Assembly (NCBI RefSeq): GCF_019351435.1
Contig: NZ_JAHWYN010000003.1
Coordinates: 186,001-250,000, forward strand
DNA from: Flavobacterium taihuense
GTDB lineage: Bacteria > Bacteroidota > Bacteroidia > Flavobacteriales > Flavobacteriaceae
Direction of reading: 5' to 3'
Length of the DNA: 64,000 nucleotides
The first letter of the stretch is position 1, and every line of letters begins with the position of its first letter. The notes beneath the pieces are model-generated. The model was not told where the DNA came from. It made no database searches and saw only the letters and a program-made list of their open reading frames with translations. Of this stretch, positions 1 through 8,384 are shown piece after piece. Made by a program: the position numbers and the translations under genes.

Positions 1-2
1 TT

Positions 3-392
3 AATAAAGTGGCCAATATATCGGCTGAAAACTTAGGGATAATTCCTCGGGGACAAGTTAAATTTACGCCACAAGAGCGAAGATTATATTCTAATTCTGG
101 TGGTATTCAAGGTTTATTCAGTTCTATTTCAGGAGATAAAGAGGTTCTGAAAATGAATGTTGAAATAGAAAAGAAAGAATTATTATTAAAAAAAATAGAA
201 TATCTTTTTGGAAATAAATATTATACCAAAACCTTAAAAATACCCGAAGAACTCATCAAAGGATTTCAGTATTATTGTGTGGAAGATACTGAATTTGTAG
301 AGTCTTTAAGTCTTAAAAACAAAACAATGAGTATGTTTCTAATGACGAATTTAGCTTCTGTTTACAATCGAAAAAGAGTTAGTGAAGAATAA
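3..392 (+). CDS. C-terminal part of a secreted carboxypeptidase-regulatory-domain-like protein (5' partial)
   Basis: The reading frame is open to the left window edge, so the first codon seen (a GTG at 9) is probably not the real start. About 130 residues remain, with no signal peptide, membrane segment or catalytic motif in the visible part. The C-terminal ~60 residues align by eye with the C-terminus of the product at 705-1463: a Tyr/Phe-Tyr/Phe-Thr start, an acidic helix, a Cys-x-(E/N)-D segment and an F-L-(M/I)-T segment. I therefore infer two diverged tandem paralogues of the periplasmic carboxypeptidase-like regulatory type common in Flavobacteriia. That the family carries an N-terminal CarboxypepD_reg-like domain is established knowledge; here that part lies outside the window. 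Confidence 0.6.
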   Translation, partial: NKVANISAENLGIIPRGQVKFTPQERRLYSNSGGIQGLFSSISGDKEVLKMNVEIEKKELLLKKIEYLFGNKYYTKTLKIPEELIKGFQYYCVEDTEFVESLSLKNKTMSMFLMTNLASVYNRKRVSEE

Positions 393-704
393 TTTAAATA
401 GAATAATTTTGTGTTAAGTGAAGATGAAATATTGTTTGATGCTGTTTCAATTATTTATATAAAGTATGATTCTAAATCTTAAAAAAAAAAAATCAACAAT
501 TTATTTTTTTTGGTAGACAAATAATGTTCCTATAATATGTTGTTATACTTTTAAAATACTAAATTTTATTTCCGATTATAAAAAAAATAACAGGAATTCC
601 TGCCATTAAGATTAAAATAAAGTTGTAATTTTAATAAGTGAAGAAGTATTGTTTTGATCTTCAAAATTACTTTTTTCGAGTTATTAATATTTAAGTGATC
701 ACAA

Positions 705-1463
705 ATGAAAAGTGTAATAGGGATCTTGGTTTTGTTTTTGAGTTGTCAACTTTGTTTCGGTCAGGTGTTGACTCGAAAAACGGTACATGGAAAAGTGGTG
801 AATGATTCTATCGCTATAGAAAATGGGTTGGTGTTCAATTTAAATGCAAAAACTGGTGCGGTGATTGATAACAAAGGTTATTTCAGTATTTTGGCTAAAG
901 TAAAAGACACCTTGGTTTTTACAAGTTTAGGTTTTAAAAGTAAAAAAGTGGTGCTTTCACAAACAGATATTACTTCTTCCTTTTACAGAATAAAACTAAA
1001 TGCGGTTGCCAATCAATTGTTAGCAGTGGTTGTTTATGCAAAAAATGGTCCACATCCAGAATTTGGTAATACACAAAAACTTGTAGACACTCAATATTAT
1101 GATGACCAACAATCCTCACCGGATAATATTTTGATGATGCCTTCAGGGACTGGTGATCCGAACAATTTGGATGTTATCAGGGTTTATAATAAGATTTTTA
1201 AAAATTTATTTAAAAATAATCCAAACAAAACTGATTTGGTTTCGGATGTAAGTTTTACAACCATTGCTATGCAAAGTGTTAGTTATTCTTTTTTTACAGA
1301 TAAATTAAAACTCAAAGAAGATGAAGTAGGTCTTTTTCTTTTGTTTTGTGAGAACGACCCGAAATCTAAAACTTTTGTCAAAATCAATCAGCAATTTGAA
1401 GTCATGGATTTTTTAATTACAAAAAACAATGAGTTCAAAAATATTGCTACTTTTGAAAAATGA
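705..1463 (+). CDS. Secreted carboxypeptidase-like regulatory-domain protein
   Basis: 252 residues. Residues 1-19 form a signal peptide (a hydrophobic run ending in C-F-G-Q). Residues ~25-105 look like a CarboxypepD_reg-like beta-sandwich (V-H-G-K-V-V-N-D-S start, then N-K-G-Y-F-S-I and D-T-L-V-F-T-S-L-G-F), a fold used for cell-surface interaction rather than catalysis. The C-terminal half resembles the truncated product at 3-392, suggesting duplication. Its TGA overlaps the ATG of the DUF6702 gene (ATGA at 1460-1463), so the two are translationally coupled and probably co-transcribed with the M1 peptidase. The exact role is unknown; an outer-membrane or periplasmic location is inferred. Confidence 0.7.
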   Translation: MKSVIGILVLFLSCQLCFGQVLTRKTVHGKVVNDSIAIENGLVFNLNAKTGAVIDNKGYFSILAKVKDTLVFTSLGFKSKKVVLSQTDITSSFYRIKLNAVANQLLAVVVYAKNGPHPEFGNTQKLVDTQYYDDQQSSPDNILMMPSGTGDPNNLDVIRVYNKIFKNLFKNNPNKTDLVSDVSFTTIAMQSVSYSFFTDKLKLKEDEVGLFLLFCENDPKSKTFVKINQQFEVMDFLITKNNEFKNIATFEK

Positions 1464-1963
1464 AAAAAGGAATAGCCGTTACTCTTTTGTTGTTTTTTAC
1501 GTTAGCGATGAGCAGTTTTGGTGTGCATAAATTTTACATGGCCATTTACCAAATCAACTATGCTCCCGAAAAGAAAATGCTGCAAATTACTTCCCGTATT
1601 TTTATAGATGATATAAATAAAACTTTAGAAAAAAAACACAACAAAAAGTTCTTTTTGGGAACCGATAAGGAATCAGCCGAATCGTTATATTTACTAAAAA
1701 AATACCTATCCGAAAATTTTACTCTAAAAGTTAATGGTCAATCCAAGGGTATGAATTTTTTGAGTAAAGAAATGGATGGTGATGTGCTAGTTTGTTATTT
1801 AAATATCAAGGATGTTTCAAAAATAAAGACCCTCGAAATTTATAATTCGGTACTACTTGATTGTTTTGCGGAACAGCAAAACATTGTACATGTAACTGTG
1901 TTCGACACTAAGAAAAGTTTTCTTTTTACAGAGAGTTCTACTAAACAAGTGTTAAAATATTGA
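1460..1963 (+). CDS. DUF6702 family secreted protein
   Basis: 167 residues with an N-terminal hydrophobic signal segment (residues ~4-20). The H-K-F-Y-M-A-I-Y-Q-I-N-Y opening, the S-R-I-F-I-D-D-I block and the later L-N-I-K-D-V segment match my memory of the DUF6702 family, small periplasmic proteins that in Flavobacteriia sit just upstream of an M1-like metallopeptidase, exactly as here. No catalytic residues are recognisable. It starts inside the stop codon of the preceding gene, and the peptidase starts 64 bases downstream, consistent with one operon. Function unknown; the context suggests an accessory role to the peptidase (inference). Confidence 0.75.
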   Translation: MKKGIAVTLLLFFTLAMSSFGVHKFYMAIYQINYAPEKKMLQITSRIFIDDINKTLEKKHNKKFFLGTDKESAESLYLLKKYLSENFTLKVNGQSKGMNFLSKEMDGDVLVCYLNIKDVSKIKTLEIYNSVLLDCFAEQQNIVHVTVFDTKKSFLFTESSTKQVLKY

Positions 1964-2027
1964 TGATTAATAACAATTCTATTTAAAAATGTTATTTTCA
2001 CCGCCTAAAAAACTCCAGCTTTAGTTT

Positions 2028-4271
2028 ATGAAAAAATTTTCACTATTATTTATTCTTCCAACTATTTTATTGGCACAAGAAAAAGTAGTTACACCAACTG
2101 TAAAACAGCTTGGTAAATACGATACCAACAAATTCAGTCAAATGTATGATTTATTGGCAACACCCAATATGTTTCGTACTGCTTCTGGAGCACCAGGGCC
2201 AGCGTATTATCAACAACAAGCTGATTATAAGATTGATGTTGAACTTGATGACAAAAACGCAAAATTAAGCGGTTCGGAAACCATTACGTATTATAACAAT
2301 TCTCCAGATAATTTAGAGTATTTGTGGGTACAATTGGATCAAAACCAAGCGGCCAAAAACTCTCAGTCTCCATTAGTTGAAAACGAAAAAATAGAAGCCG
2401 TTTTGCCTGTTGCAAAATTTTCCAATGAATATTTGAAACAAAATTTTGATCGCGGTTTTAATATTGAATATGTAAAAGATGCCAAAGGAAATCCATTGTC
2501 TTACACTGTCAATCAAACGATGATGCGCATCAATTTGGCAACGCCAATGAAACCTGGAACGAGTATGTCATTTTCGATAAAATGGTGGTATAATATCAAT
2601 AACTACCAACAAGACGGAGGTCGTTCGGGATATGAGTTGTTTGAAAAAGAAGGAAACAGATTGTATGTAATAGCGCAGTTTTATCCAAGAATGGCAGTAT
2701 ATAATGATGTGGAAGGCTGGCAAAATATGCAGTTTTGGGGCGGTGGTGAATTTGCTTTGCCGTTCGGTAATTTTGATGTAAATATTACTGTTCCTGCAGA
2801 TCATGTTGTTGATGCTACAGGAGAATTAATGAACAGAAATGAAGTGTTTACACCTGAACAGGTCAAAAGATATGTATTGGCTCAAAAAACATTTGACAAA
2901 CCAGTGGTTATCGTAACACAAGCCGAAGCCGAAGCTGCTGAAAAAGGTTTTTCAGATAAAAAGAAAACATGGAAATTTAGTGCTAAAAATGTTAGAGATT
3001 TTGGAATTGCTTCTTCACGAAAATTTATTTATGATGCTATGGCGGTTCAGTTGAGCGGAAAAGTGGTTATGGCCGAATCGGTTTACCCAAAAGAAGCCAA
3101 TCCGCTCTGGGGTGAAACTTCAACAATGACTGTCGCACATACTTTAAAAAGTTATTCTTCTCATACTTTTGATTACCCTTACCCAAAAGCAGTGTCTGTT
3201 TCGGCAGAAGATCAAGGGATGGAATATCCAATGATTTGTTGGAATTTTGGCCGTCCAGATGAAAAGGGAATAACAAGCGAACAAATAAAAAACGGAATGA
3301 TTGGGGTTGTGGTTCACGAAGTAGGACATAACTTTTTTCCGATGATTGTTAATTCAGATGAACGTCAATGGACTTGGATGGATGAAGGTTTAAACTCTTT
3401 TATGGAGTATATGGCCGAACAAGAGTTAAATCCGAACTTTCCTTCTAGACGTGGACCAGCTAAGAATATTGTACCTTATATGAGTGGTGATCAAAAATTC
3501 TTGGAACCGATTATGTCTAACTCTGAAAATATCATTCAGTTTGGAAATAATGCTTACGGAAAACCTGCTGCGGGACTTAATATATTGCGAGAAACCATTA
3601 TGGGACGTGAGTTGTTCGATTATGCTTTTAAGATGTACGCTAACAGGTGGAAATTCAAACACCCAACTCCAGAGGACTTTTTCCGTACTATGGAAGATGC
3701 TTCGGCAGTCGATTTAGATTGGTTTTTTAGAGGTTGGTTCTATTCTACAGACTTTGTAGATATTGGGATTAACGATGTAAAACAATATTATGTTTCCGAA
3801 ACTCCAACGGTGGCTTTGAAAGATGCTAAAGTCAGAAAAGGACGTTTTGGTCTAGAAAAAGGACCTTTTGTATATTTAATTGCTGGTGATAACCCAGAAT
3901 TGAGCCCAGCTTCTATGAAAGCTTTGGAAATTTCAGAAATTAGTTCTCTTTCAGAATATGTAAATCAAAAGCTTTCTACGGAAGAACGTGCTACTTTAAA
4001 AAAACCAAAATACTTTTATGAAGTAGAGTATAATAAACCAGGAGGAATGCCAATGCCAATTATTGTGCAAATTACTTATGAAGACGGAACAGTAGATAAT
4101 TACAAATATCCAGCTCAAATTTGGAGACAAAATAATGAAACGGCCAAGAAAGTATATGCTACTAATAAAGCCATTAAGCAAATTCAAATTGATCCAAAAT
4201 TAGAAACTGCCGATATTGATTTGAACAACAATTCATGGCCAAAAATAGAGACAAAATCAAAATTTGATTAA
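2028..4271 (+). CDS. M1 family (gluzincin) metallopeptidase, secreted
   Basis: 747 residues with a signal peptide (residues 1-16, ending L-L-A-Q). The zinc site H-E-V-G-H is at residues 430-434 and the third ligand E453 lies in W-M-D-E-G, giving the HExxH-x18-E spacing of M1 aminopeptidases. The substrate-recognition loop reads G-M-E-Y-P just upstream, the variant typical of Bacteroidota M1-like enzymes in place of GAMEN. An N-terminal beta-saddle domain (about residues 50-280) and a C-terminal extension flank the catalytic core. It probably acts in the periplasm or on the cell surface on peptides. It closes the small operon starting at 705 and is followed by a strong hairpin terminator at 4299-4360. 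Confidence 0.9.
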   Translation: MKKFSLLFILPTILLAQEKVVTPTVKQLGKYDTNKFSQMYDLLATPNMFRTASGAPGPAYYQQQADYKIDVELDDKNAKLSGSETITYYNNSPDNLEYLWVQLDQNQAAKNSQSPLVENEKIEAVLPVAKFSNEYLKQNFDRGFNIEYVKDAKGNPLSYTVNQTMMRINLATPMKPGTSMSFSIKWWYNINNYQQDGGRSGYELFEKEGNRLYVIAQFYPRMAVYNDVEGWQNMQFWGGGEFALPFGNFDVNITVPADHVVDATGELMNRNEVFTPEQVKRYVLAQKTFDKPVVIVTQAEAEAAEKGFSDKKKTWKFSAKNVRDFGIASSRKFIYDAMAVQLSGKVVMAESVYPKEANPLWGETSTMTVAHTLKSYSSHTFDYPYPKAVSVSAEDQGMEYPMICWNFGRPDEKGITSEQIKNGMIGVVVHEVGHNFFPMIVNSDERQWTWMDEGLNSFMEYMAEQELNPNFPSRRGPAKNIVPYMSGDQKFLEPIMSNSENIIQFGNNAYGKPAAGLNILRETIMGRELFDYAFKMYANRWKFKHPTPEDFFRTMEDASAVDLDWFFRGWFYSTDFVDIGINDVKQYYVSETPTVALKDAKVRKGRFGLEKGPFVYLIAGDNPELSPASMKALEISEISSLSEYVNQKLSTEERATLKKPKYFYEVEYNKPGGMPMPIIVQITYEDGTVDNYKYPAQIWRQNNETAKKVYATNKAIKQIQIDPKLETADIDLNNNSWPKIETKSKFD

Positions 4272-4298
4272 TTAAGAAGAGGCTAAGTTACTAAGATG

Positions 4299-4360
4299 CT
4301 GAGTTACTAAGATTTTAAAAAGCGAAATAAAGCTTTGCGGTCTTAGTAACTCAGTTCTTT
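4299..4360 (+). terminator. Rho-independent terminator after the M1 peptidase gene
   Basis: A 14-bp perfect inverted repeat (4299-4312 with 4341-4354, CTGAGTTACTAAGA) encloses a loop with an inner AAAGC/GCTTT stem and is followed by TTCTTTTTT. A degenerate copy of the left arm lies just upstream at 4282-4296, so the unit looks partly duplicated. Confidence 0.75.
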
Positions 4361-4398
4361 TTTAAGACAATTTTAAAAGACAAAGTTTTAAATTTTAA

Positions 4399-4406
4399 TA
4401 TCTTTG
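4399..4406 (+). promoter_or_regulatory. -7 element of the tatA promoter (TATCTTTG)
   Basis: A match to the Bacteroidota -7 consensus TAnnTTTG, 19 bases before the ATG. This predicts a short leader. No convincing -33 TTTG is seen at the usual distance. Confidence 0.5.
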
Positions 4407-4425
4407 CTTATTAAATACAAAAATT

Positions 4426-4824
4426 ATGTTTGGAATAGGAGGAGGCGAATTAGTTTTTATCATGTTTATCGTATTAATGCTTTTTGGCTCGGATAAAGTG
4501 CCTGAAATAGCAAGGACTATGGGTAAAGCTATGGCACAGCTTAAAAACGCGACCAACGATATTAAAAGTGAAATTCAAAAGGGAGCCGAAGCCAATGGTT
4601 TTGATCAAAAGACCTTGAACGACTTAACTGGAGGTATCAATTCTGAAATCAATAAAGTCAAAACTAATCTTTTGGGCGGAACATCCAATACATTAACTGG
4701 AATTACGGATACATTCACTTCTGAAGTAAATAAAACCAAAGACAGTGTATTAAGTGGTACAACAAATCCAGATGGGACAACGCTTTTAGATGACCTGTCA
4801 GGACCTGTAAAACGCCAAATATAA
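4426..4824 (+). CDS. tatA: Twin-arginine translocase TatA/TatE-family subunit
   Basis: 132 residues. An N-terminal membrane helix (residues ~1-20, starting F-G-I-G-G-G-E) is followed by the F-G-S-D-K-V-P-E-I-A-R hinge and an amphipathic helix (G-K-A-M-A-Q-L-K-N-A), the TatA/Hcf106 layout. TatA oligomers form the pore that exports folded proteins across the inner membrane. The C-terminal tail (residues ~60-132) is longer than in E. coli TatA and has three Thr/Ser-rich repeats of the T-D-T-F-T-S-E-V-N-K-T-K-D-S type. The stop codon overlaps the start of the PAP2 gene (TAATG), so they are coupled. No tatC is present in the window. Confidence 0.88.
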   Translation: MFGIGGGELVFIMFIVLMLFGSDKVPEIARTMGKAMAQLKNATNDIKSEIQKGAEANGFDQKTLNDLTGGINSEINKVKTNLLGGTSNTLTGITDTFTSEVNKTKDSVLSGTTNPDGTTLLDDLSGPVKRQI

Positions 4825-5393
4825 TGCTGGAAAAAATACTCTCTCTAGATACCCAATTGTTTATTTATCTTAATGGCTTAGGGTCTGAAACCTATGATGG
4901 ACTTTGGCTTGTTATTACTAAGCAAGTCAATTGGATTCCATTTTTTCTGATTTTATTTTATTTTATTTACAAAAAATTAGGAATAAAACAAACGGGATAT
5001 TTGTTGCTTTTTATTGCTGTTTTATTATTGGTTACTGATCAAATTACGAATCTTTTCAAATATACAATACAACGGGCAAGACCATGTAATAACCCAGAAA
5101 TAAACACTTTTATAAGAGTCGTTCAAGTGCGTACTTCGTTTAGCTTTTTCTCGGGACATGCGGCCAATACCATGGCAGTTGCCACCTTTTTATATCTTAT
5201 CTTTAAGAAGCAAATCAAGTATTTTGGCTTGCTGTTTCTATGGCCATTAATCTTTGCTTACAGTCGTATTTATTTGGGTTTGCATTATCCGTTGGATATA
5301 CTTACCGGTTATTTATGTGGACTTATTACCGGTTTTGTTATGTATAAAGCCTACCAATGGACGCTTAGAAAGAATTTTCCGAAACAAACCTAA
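4824..5393 (+). CDS. PAP2-family membrane phosphatase
   Basis: 189 residues with five to six predicted membrane helices. The three PAP2 phosphatase motifs are present in order: K-x6-R-P (K-Y-T-I-Q-R-A-R-P), F-S-G-H, and S-R-x5-H-x3-D (S-R-I-Y-L-G-L-H-Y-P-L-D). Such enzymes dephosphorylate lipid phosphates such as phosphatidic acid, phosphatidylglycerophosphate or undecaprenyl diphosphate; which one cannot be read from the sequence. Translation is coupled to tatA by a one-base overlap. Confidence 0.88.
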   Translation: MLEKILSLDTQLFIYLNGLGSETYDGLWLVITKQVNWIPFFLILFYFIYKKLGIKQTGYLLLFIAVLLLVTDQITNLFKYTIQRARPCNNPEINTFIRVVQVRTSFSFFSGHAANTMAVATFLYLIFKKQIKYFGLLFLWPLIFAYSRIYLGLHYPLDILTGYLCGLITGFVMYKAYQWTLRKNFPKQT

Positions 5394-5413
5394 TTAATCA
5401 GAAATTGTATAAG

Positions 5414-5504
5414 GAGCTAATCCTGCCATCTGTTATATATTATTGTTTTTAAAGAAAAAACAATAAGGATTTCACTATAGACGAGCGAAGCAATCAGGGC
5501 TAAG
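5414..5504. repeat. Foldback intergenic element, copy A (degenerate)
   Basis: The segment starts GAGCTAATCCTGCCATCTG and ends CAATCAGGGCTAAG, with a central hairpin ATTGTTTTT (5442-5450) / AAAAACAAT (5456-5464). Its ends and the AAGG-TTTCA segment after the hairpin resemble the longer copy at 40241-40384. The central stem could also serve as the terminator of the PAP2 gene. Confidence 0.5.
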
Positions 5505-5569
5505 GAATAGGGGTTAAAGTTGCGATAGGATTATTTTCAATTTATGTATCAAGAAAGAAATTTAAATTC

Positions 5570-6211
5570 TTAAATCACCCGGCTCACTGTTAACCCATCA
5601 CGAATAGGTAATAATACAGTTTCTACTCTTGTATCATTTTTTAGTAATTGATTGTATTCTACCAGTATTTTGGTGCTGATGTCGTTAGGGTGTATCGGTT
5701 CCAGTACTTTACCGCTCCACAATACATTATCAGATAGAATAATACCGCCTTTATTCATTTTAGGTAGAATCATTTCAAAATAGTTAAGGTAATTTTCTTT
5801 ATCGGCATCGATGAAAACCAAATCAAATTTCAAGTCAAGATTTGGGATAATAACGACAGCTTCTCCTAAATGTTGTATAATTTGATTTCCCCAAGGTGAT
5901 TTGTCAAAATGCTTACGCTGAAAATCAACCAATTCTTCTTTGATATCAATGGTGTGCAATTGTCCGTTTTCCTGCATGCCTTCGCACAAACACAAAGCCG
6001 AGTAGCCTGTATAAGTTCCAATTTCCAAAATATTAACAGGGCGAATTAATTTGGCCAACATACTCAAAACACGTCCCTGAAAATGCCCGCTCAGCATTCT
6101 GGGCAGCAATATTTTTTGATACGTTTCTTTGTTTAGAGCTGCCAGTAATGCTGGTTCTTTTTCAGAATGTTGCTCAATATAATCTTCTAAATCTTGTGAA
6201 ATGAAATGCAT
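5570..6211 (-). CDS. Class I SAM-dependent O-methyltransferase
   Basis: 213 residues of the Methyltransf_3 (catechol/caffeoyl-CoA O-methyltransferase-like) type. The SAM-binding motif E-I-G-T-Y-T-G is at residues 63-69, followed by the acidic ribose-binding D of T-I-D-I, then F-I-D-A-D-K and L-S-D-N-V-L-W-S-G, the metal-binding region of this family. It transfers a methyl group to a hydroxyl on a small molecule; the substrate is unknown. The length is normal. A monocistronic unit is likely: it has its own -7 element and is convergent with the PAP2 gene. Confidence 0.88.
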   Translation of the reverse strand: MHFISQDLEDYIEQHSEKEPALLAALNKETYQKILLPRMLSGHFQGRVLSMLAKLIRPVNILEIGTYTGYSALCLCEGMQENGQLHTIDIKEELVDFQRKHFDKSPWGNQIIQHLGEAVVIIPNLDLKFDLVFIDADKENYLNYFEMILPKMNKGGIILSDNVLWSGKVLEPIHPNDISTKILVEYNQLLKNDTRVETVLLPIRDGLTVSRVI

Positions 6212-6236
6212 TTTTGTGTTTTGTTGAAATTTGCTA

Positions 6237-6244
6237 CAAAGTTA
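6237..6244 (-). promoter_or_regulatory. -7 element for the O-methyltransferase (TAACTTTG on the minus strand)
   Basis: A TAnnTTTG match 26 bases upstream of the ATG at 6211. The -33 element is weak. Confidence 0.5.
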
Positions 6245-6353
6245 TTCATTTAACATTTATAAAGAAGTAGTTGGGAGTACTATTGTTAGGATTGAGGTTT
6301 TGTTTTAAATAAGGGTATTGTGAAATTTTGGAACCTTTTATAAAGCAAAAAAA

Positions 6354-6379
6354 TCCTAGAAGAACTTTTGTTCTTAGGA
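6354..6379 (-). terminator. Terminator of the YceI/porin operon
   Basis: Arms TCCTAGAAGAAC (6354-6365) and GTTCTTAGGA (6370-6379), with one bulge and a 4-nt loop. Read leftward, the stem is followed by a run of T (A7 on the plus strand at 6347-6353). It lies 25 bases past the last gene of the operon. Confidence 0.7.
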
Positions 6380-6404
6380 TAAAGGGATGAGGTAATGAGG
6401 TAAT

Positions 6405-6959
6405 TTATAATTTATGCAAGTTGAAATGAATCACGAATTCATCTTTTACTTTTATTATACCACCCATTTTTGTTGGTGGTTCAAGACTAATTTCTGAAAA
6501 AGTTACCGCAACAACACCTTCAAGGGATTCTTTGGTGTTTCTTAAAACTAAGTTTTGATAGGAAAGGGTTTTGTCTGTTATATGAAAATTAAGACTGCAT
6601 TTATAATTGGTTCCAAAAGGTTTTATGTTGGTAATAGTAACCGTGCTTTTTGGGAATTTGGTTGCTTTAACTGTGGTTTTAAGGTCTTTGTTCATAATTC
6701 GGTTCCCGCACTCAAAATTACTCATAGAGATTTCCGATTTCAAACTATTTTTGGTGTTAGAGTTTAAATAAATGGTGTCTCTATAGGTAAGTGAATTGGC
6801 GCAAGTGTATTTGCCTACTGTTGAATTGCCTAAAATTTCTATTTCCAGTTTGTCAATAATTATGGTATTTGGGTCAATTAAAAAAGAAATGGGTTTAGCA
6901 CTTCCCAATAAAAGGAAAAGTACTAAACCCATAACTGTAAATATTATTCTTTGTTTCAT
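6405..6959 (-). CDS. YceI-like secreted protein (diverged)
   Basis: 184 residues with a hydrophobic signal segment (residues ~5-22). The body is beta-rich with the YceI layout: paired strands, a C-G-N-R-I-M-N segment where typical YceI proteins have a loop near the lipid tunnel, and a C-terminal F-V-I-H-F-N-L-H strand mirroring the T-I-K-F-N-L-N-F end of the paralogue at 8385-8948. YceI proteins are lipocalin-like barrels that bind isoprenoid or similar lipids in the periplasm. This copy is diverged and the ligand is unknown. It is the last gene of the YceI-porin-YceI operon, two bases behind the porin gene. Confidence 0.65.
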   Translation of the reverse strand: MKQRIIFTVMGLVLFLLLGSAKPISFLIDPNTIIIDKLEIEILGNSTVGKYTCANSLTYRDTIYLNSNTKNSLKSEISMSNFECGNRIMNKDLKTTVKATKFPKSTVTITNIKPFGTNYKCSLNFHITDKTLSYQNLVLRNTKESLEGVVAVTFSEISLEPPTKMGGIIKVKDEFVIHFNLHKL

Positions 6960-6961
6960 AT

Positions 6962-8356
6962 TTAGAATGAAATTGCGGCTTCAAATACTAGGCCGTTGAA
7001 TTTACCGCCATAAAAATTATTAGCATTTGCAGTAGCTGGATTTCCTGTAAATTGTGCATAATCTCTATAGTTTTGATTAACATAATCTAATTTAGCTACA
7101 ATGTTTTTAGTCATGAACCAACCAATGCTTGATTCAATTCTGTCTACAGTAACTTTTTGTGCATCTGCATTAGACAGTTTTCCCGATACAGTATTGTATT
7201 TTCCGGCGATATAGAATTGTTCTGTTTTTCCAAATCTATAAATAAGCTCTCCAGCATATTGGTCAGCAGTACGTTTGTCGTCAACACCCGCTTTATCTCC
7301 TCCTGAAGCTAATTCGGCAGTTCCAAAGAACTCAATACCTTTGTATTTTACAAATGGGTTAATCATGTACGAAGTAGCCCAGTTTTTGAAGCCAGGGTTG
7401 AAGGTTGCCTCTGGTGTGGAAGTTGAATTATAATTACTGGGAACATCAACACCGTTATTTTTATAAGCGCTATTGTTCAATACACCCCAAAAACCAAAGC
7501 CAGATCTAGAAGAAGAATATAAGTTTGAGTTACCCAAGTTTGCATTATGGTAGTAAGAACCTGTAAGTCTTACTCTCAAATCTTTGTCTATTTGTTTGTC
7601 ATAACCAAGTTTAGCCAAGATTGTTGGACTAACTGACGTATTTGCATCTGGAGTAGCAGGAGAAAGAGTAGGAAAAGTTACTTCTTGAGTACCTTGATTT
7701 AAATTTCCATTTGTAGCACCTAACATACTTACCCATCCGTTTCTGTTGTAATATAGTTCTATACCCATCTCAGTAGTGAATGCATTCATGATGTTATTTC
7801 CAACAAATGCATTTCTAAGCGTGGCACCGTTGTCAGAACTTCTAAAGTGAGCATCACCAAAGTTGTTCTCCATTTGTCCGATTTTGATTGTAGCGTATTT
7901 CATTACATCAGCCAAAAAGTCTTTTTTGATGAAGTCTAGCTTGTCAATTTGTAAATATCCACCTCTTGCATAAGTGTCATTGTGGTGTCTTGAAGCTAAA
8001 TAAATATCTAGATTTACTCTTACACCATCAAACAATTGGGCTCCAATAGTCATATCTGCTGCTGGAAGGACAAAATTATTTTCGGTATTCATCACTCGAT
8101 ATCCGGTAATTTTTGAAGGTGCAGGAAAATTTACTGGTTGATCATTGAACGAATTTATTGCTTGGAAATCCATATTGAATGCTGCACCTATTTCAACGCT
8201 AAGGCCTTCGTATTGAACAGAGTCTTTTACTACGTCAAAAACATTTATACCATTTTTGTCTCTAGCGATTCTGTTTTGTATGTGCCCAAATGAAACTTGA
8301 GCATTTACAGCGGCCATAGATAGTAAGGCTGCTGCTAAGAGATAAGTTTTTCTCAT
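6962..8356 (-). CDS. Outer-membrane porin-like beta-barrel protein
   Basis: 464 residues with a signal peptide (residues 1-19, ending A-V-N-A-Q). It has many alternating aromatic/polar beta-strands and ends in F-E-A-A-I-S-F, a typical terminal Phe for an outer-membrane barrel. The pattern resembles phosphate-selective or generic porins of Bacteroidota, but no diagnostic motif identifies a substrate. It is flanked on both sides by YceI-type genes, 28 bases from the upstream one and two from the downstream one, so the three are surely co-transcribed. A joint role in moving or binding a small hydrophobic or anionic compound is an inference. Confidence 0.75.
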   Translation of the reverse strand: MRKTYLLAAALLSMAAVNAQVSFGHIQNRIARDKNGINVFDVVKDSVQYEGLSVEIGAAFNMDFQAINSFNDQPVNFPAPSKITGYRVMNTENNFVLPAADMTIGAQLFDGVRVNLDIYLASRHHNDTYARGGYLQIDKLDFIKKDFLADVMKYATIKIGQMENNFGDAHFRSSDNGATLRNAFVGNNIMNAFTTEMGIELYYNRNGWVSMLGATNGNLNQGTQEVTFPTLSPATPDANTSVSPTILAKLGYDKQIDKDLRVRLTGSYYHNANLGNSNLYSSSRSGFGFWGVLNNSAYKNNGVDVPSNYNSTSTPEATFNPGFKNWATSYMINPFVKYKGIEFFGTAELASGGDKAGVDDKRTADQYAGELIYRFGKTEQFYIAGKYNTVSGKLSNADAQKVTVDRIESSIGWFMTKNIVAKLDYVNQNYRDYAQFTGNPATANANNFYGGKFNGLVFEAAISF

Positions 8357-8384
8357 GATTATTGTTTTTATTTAGTTATTGTTT

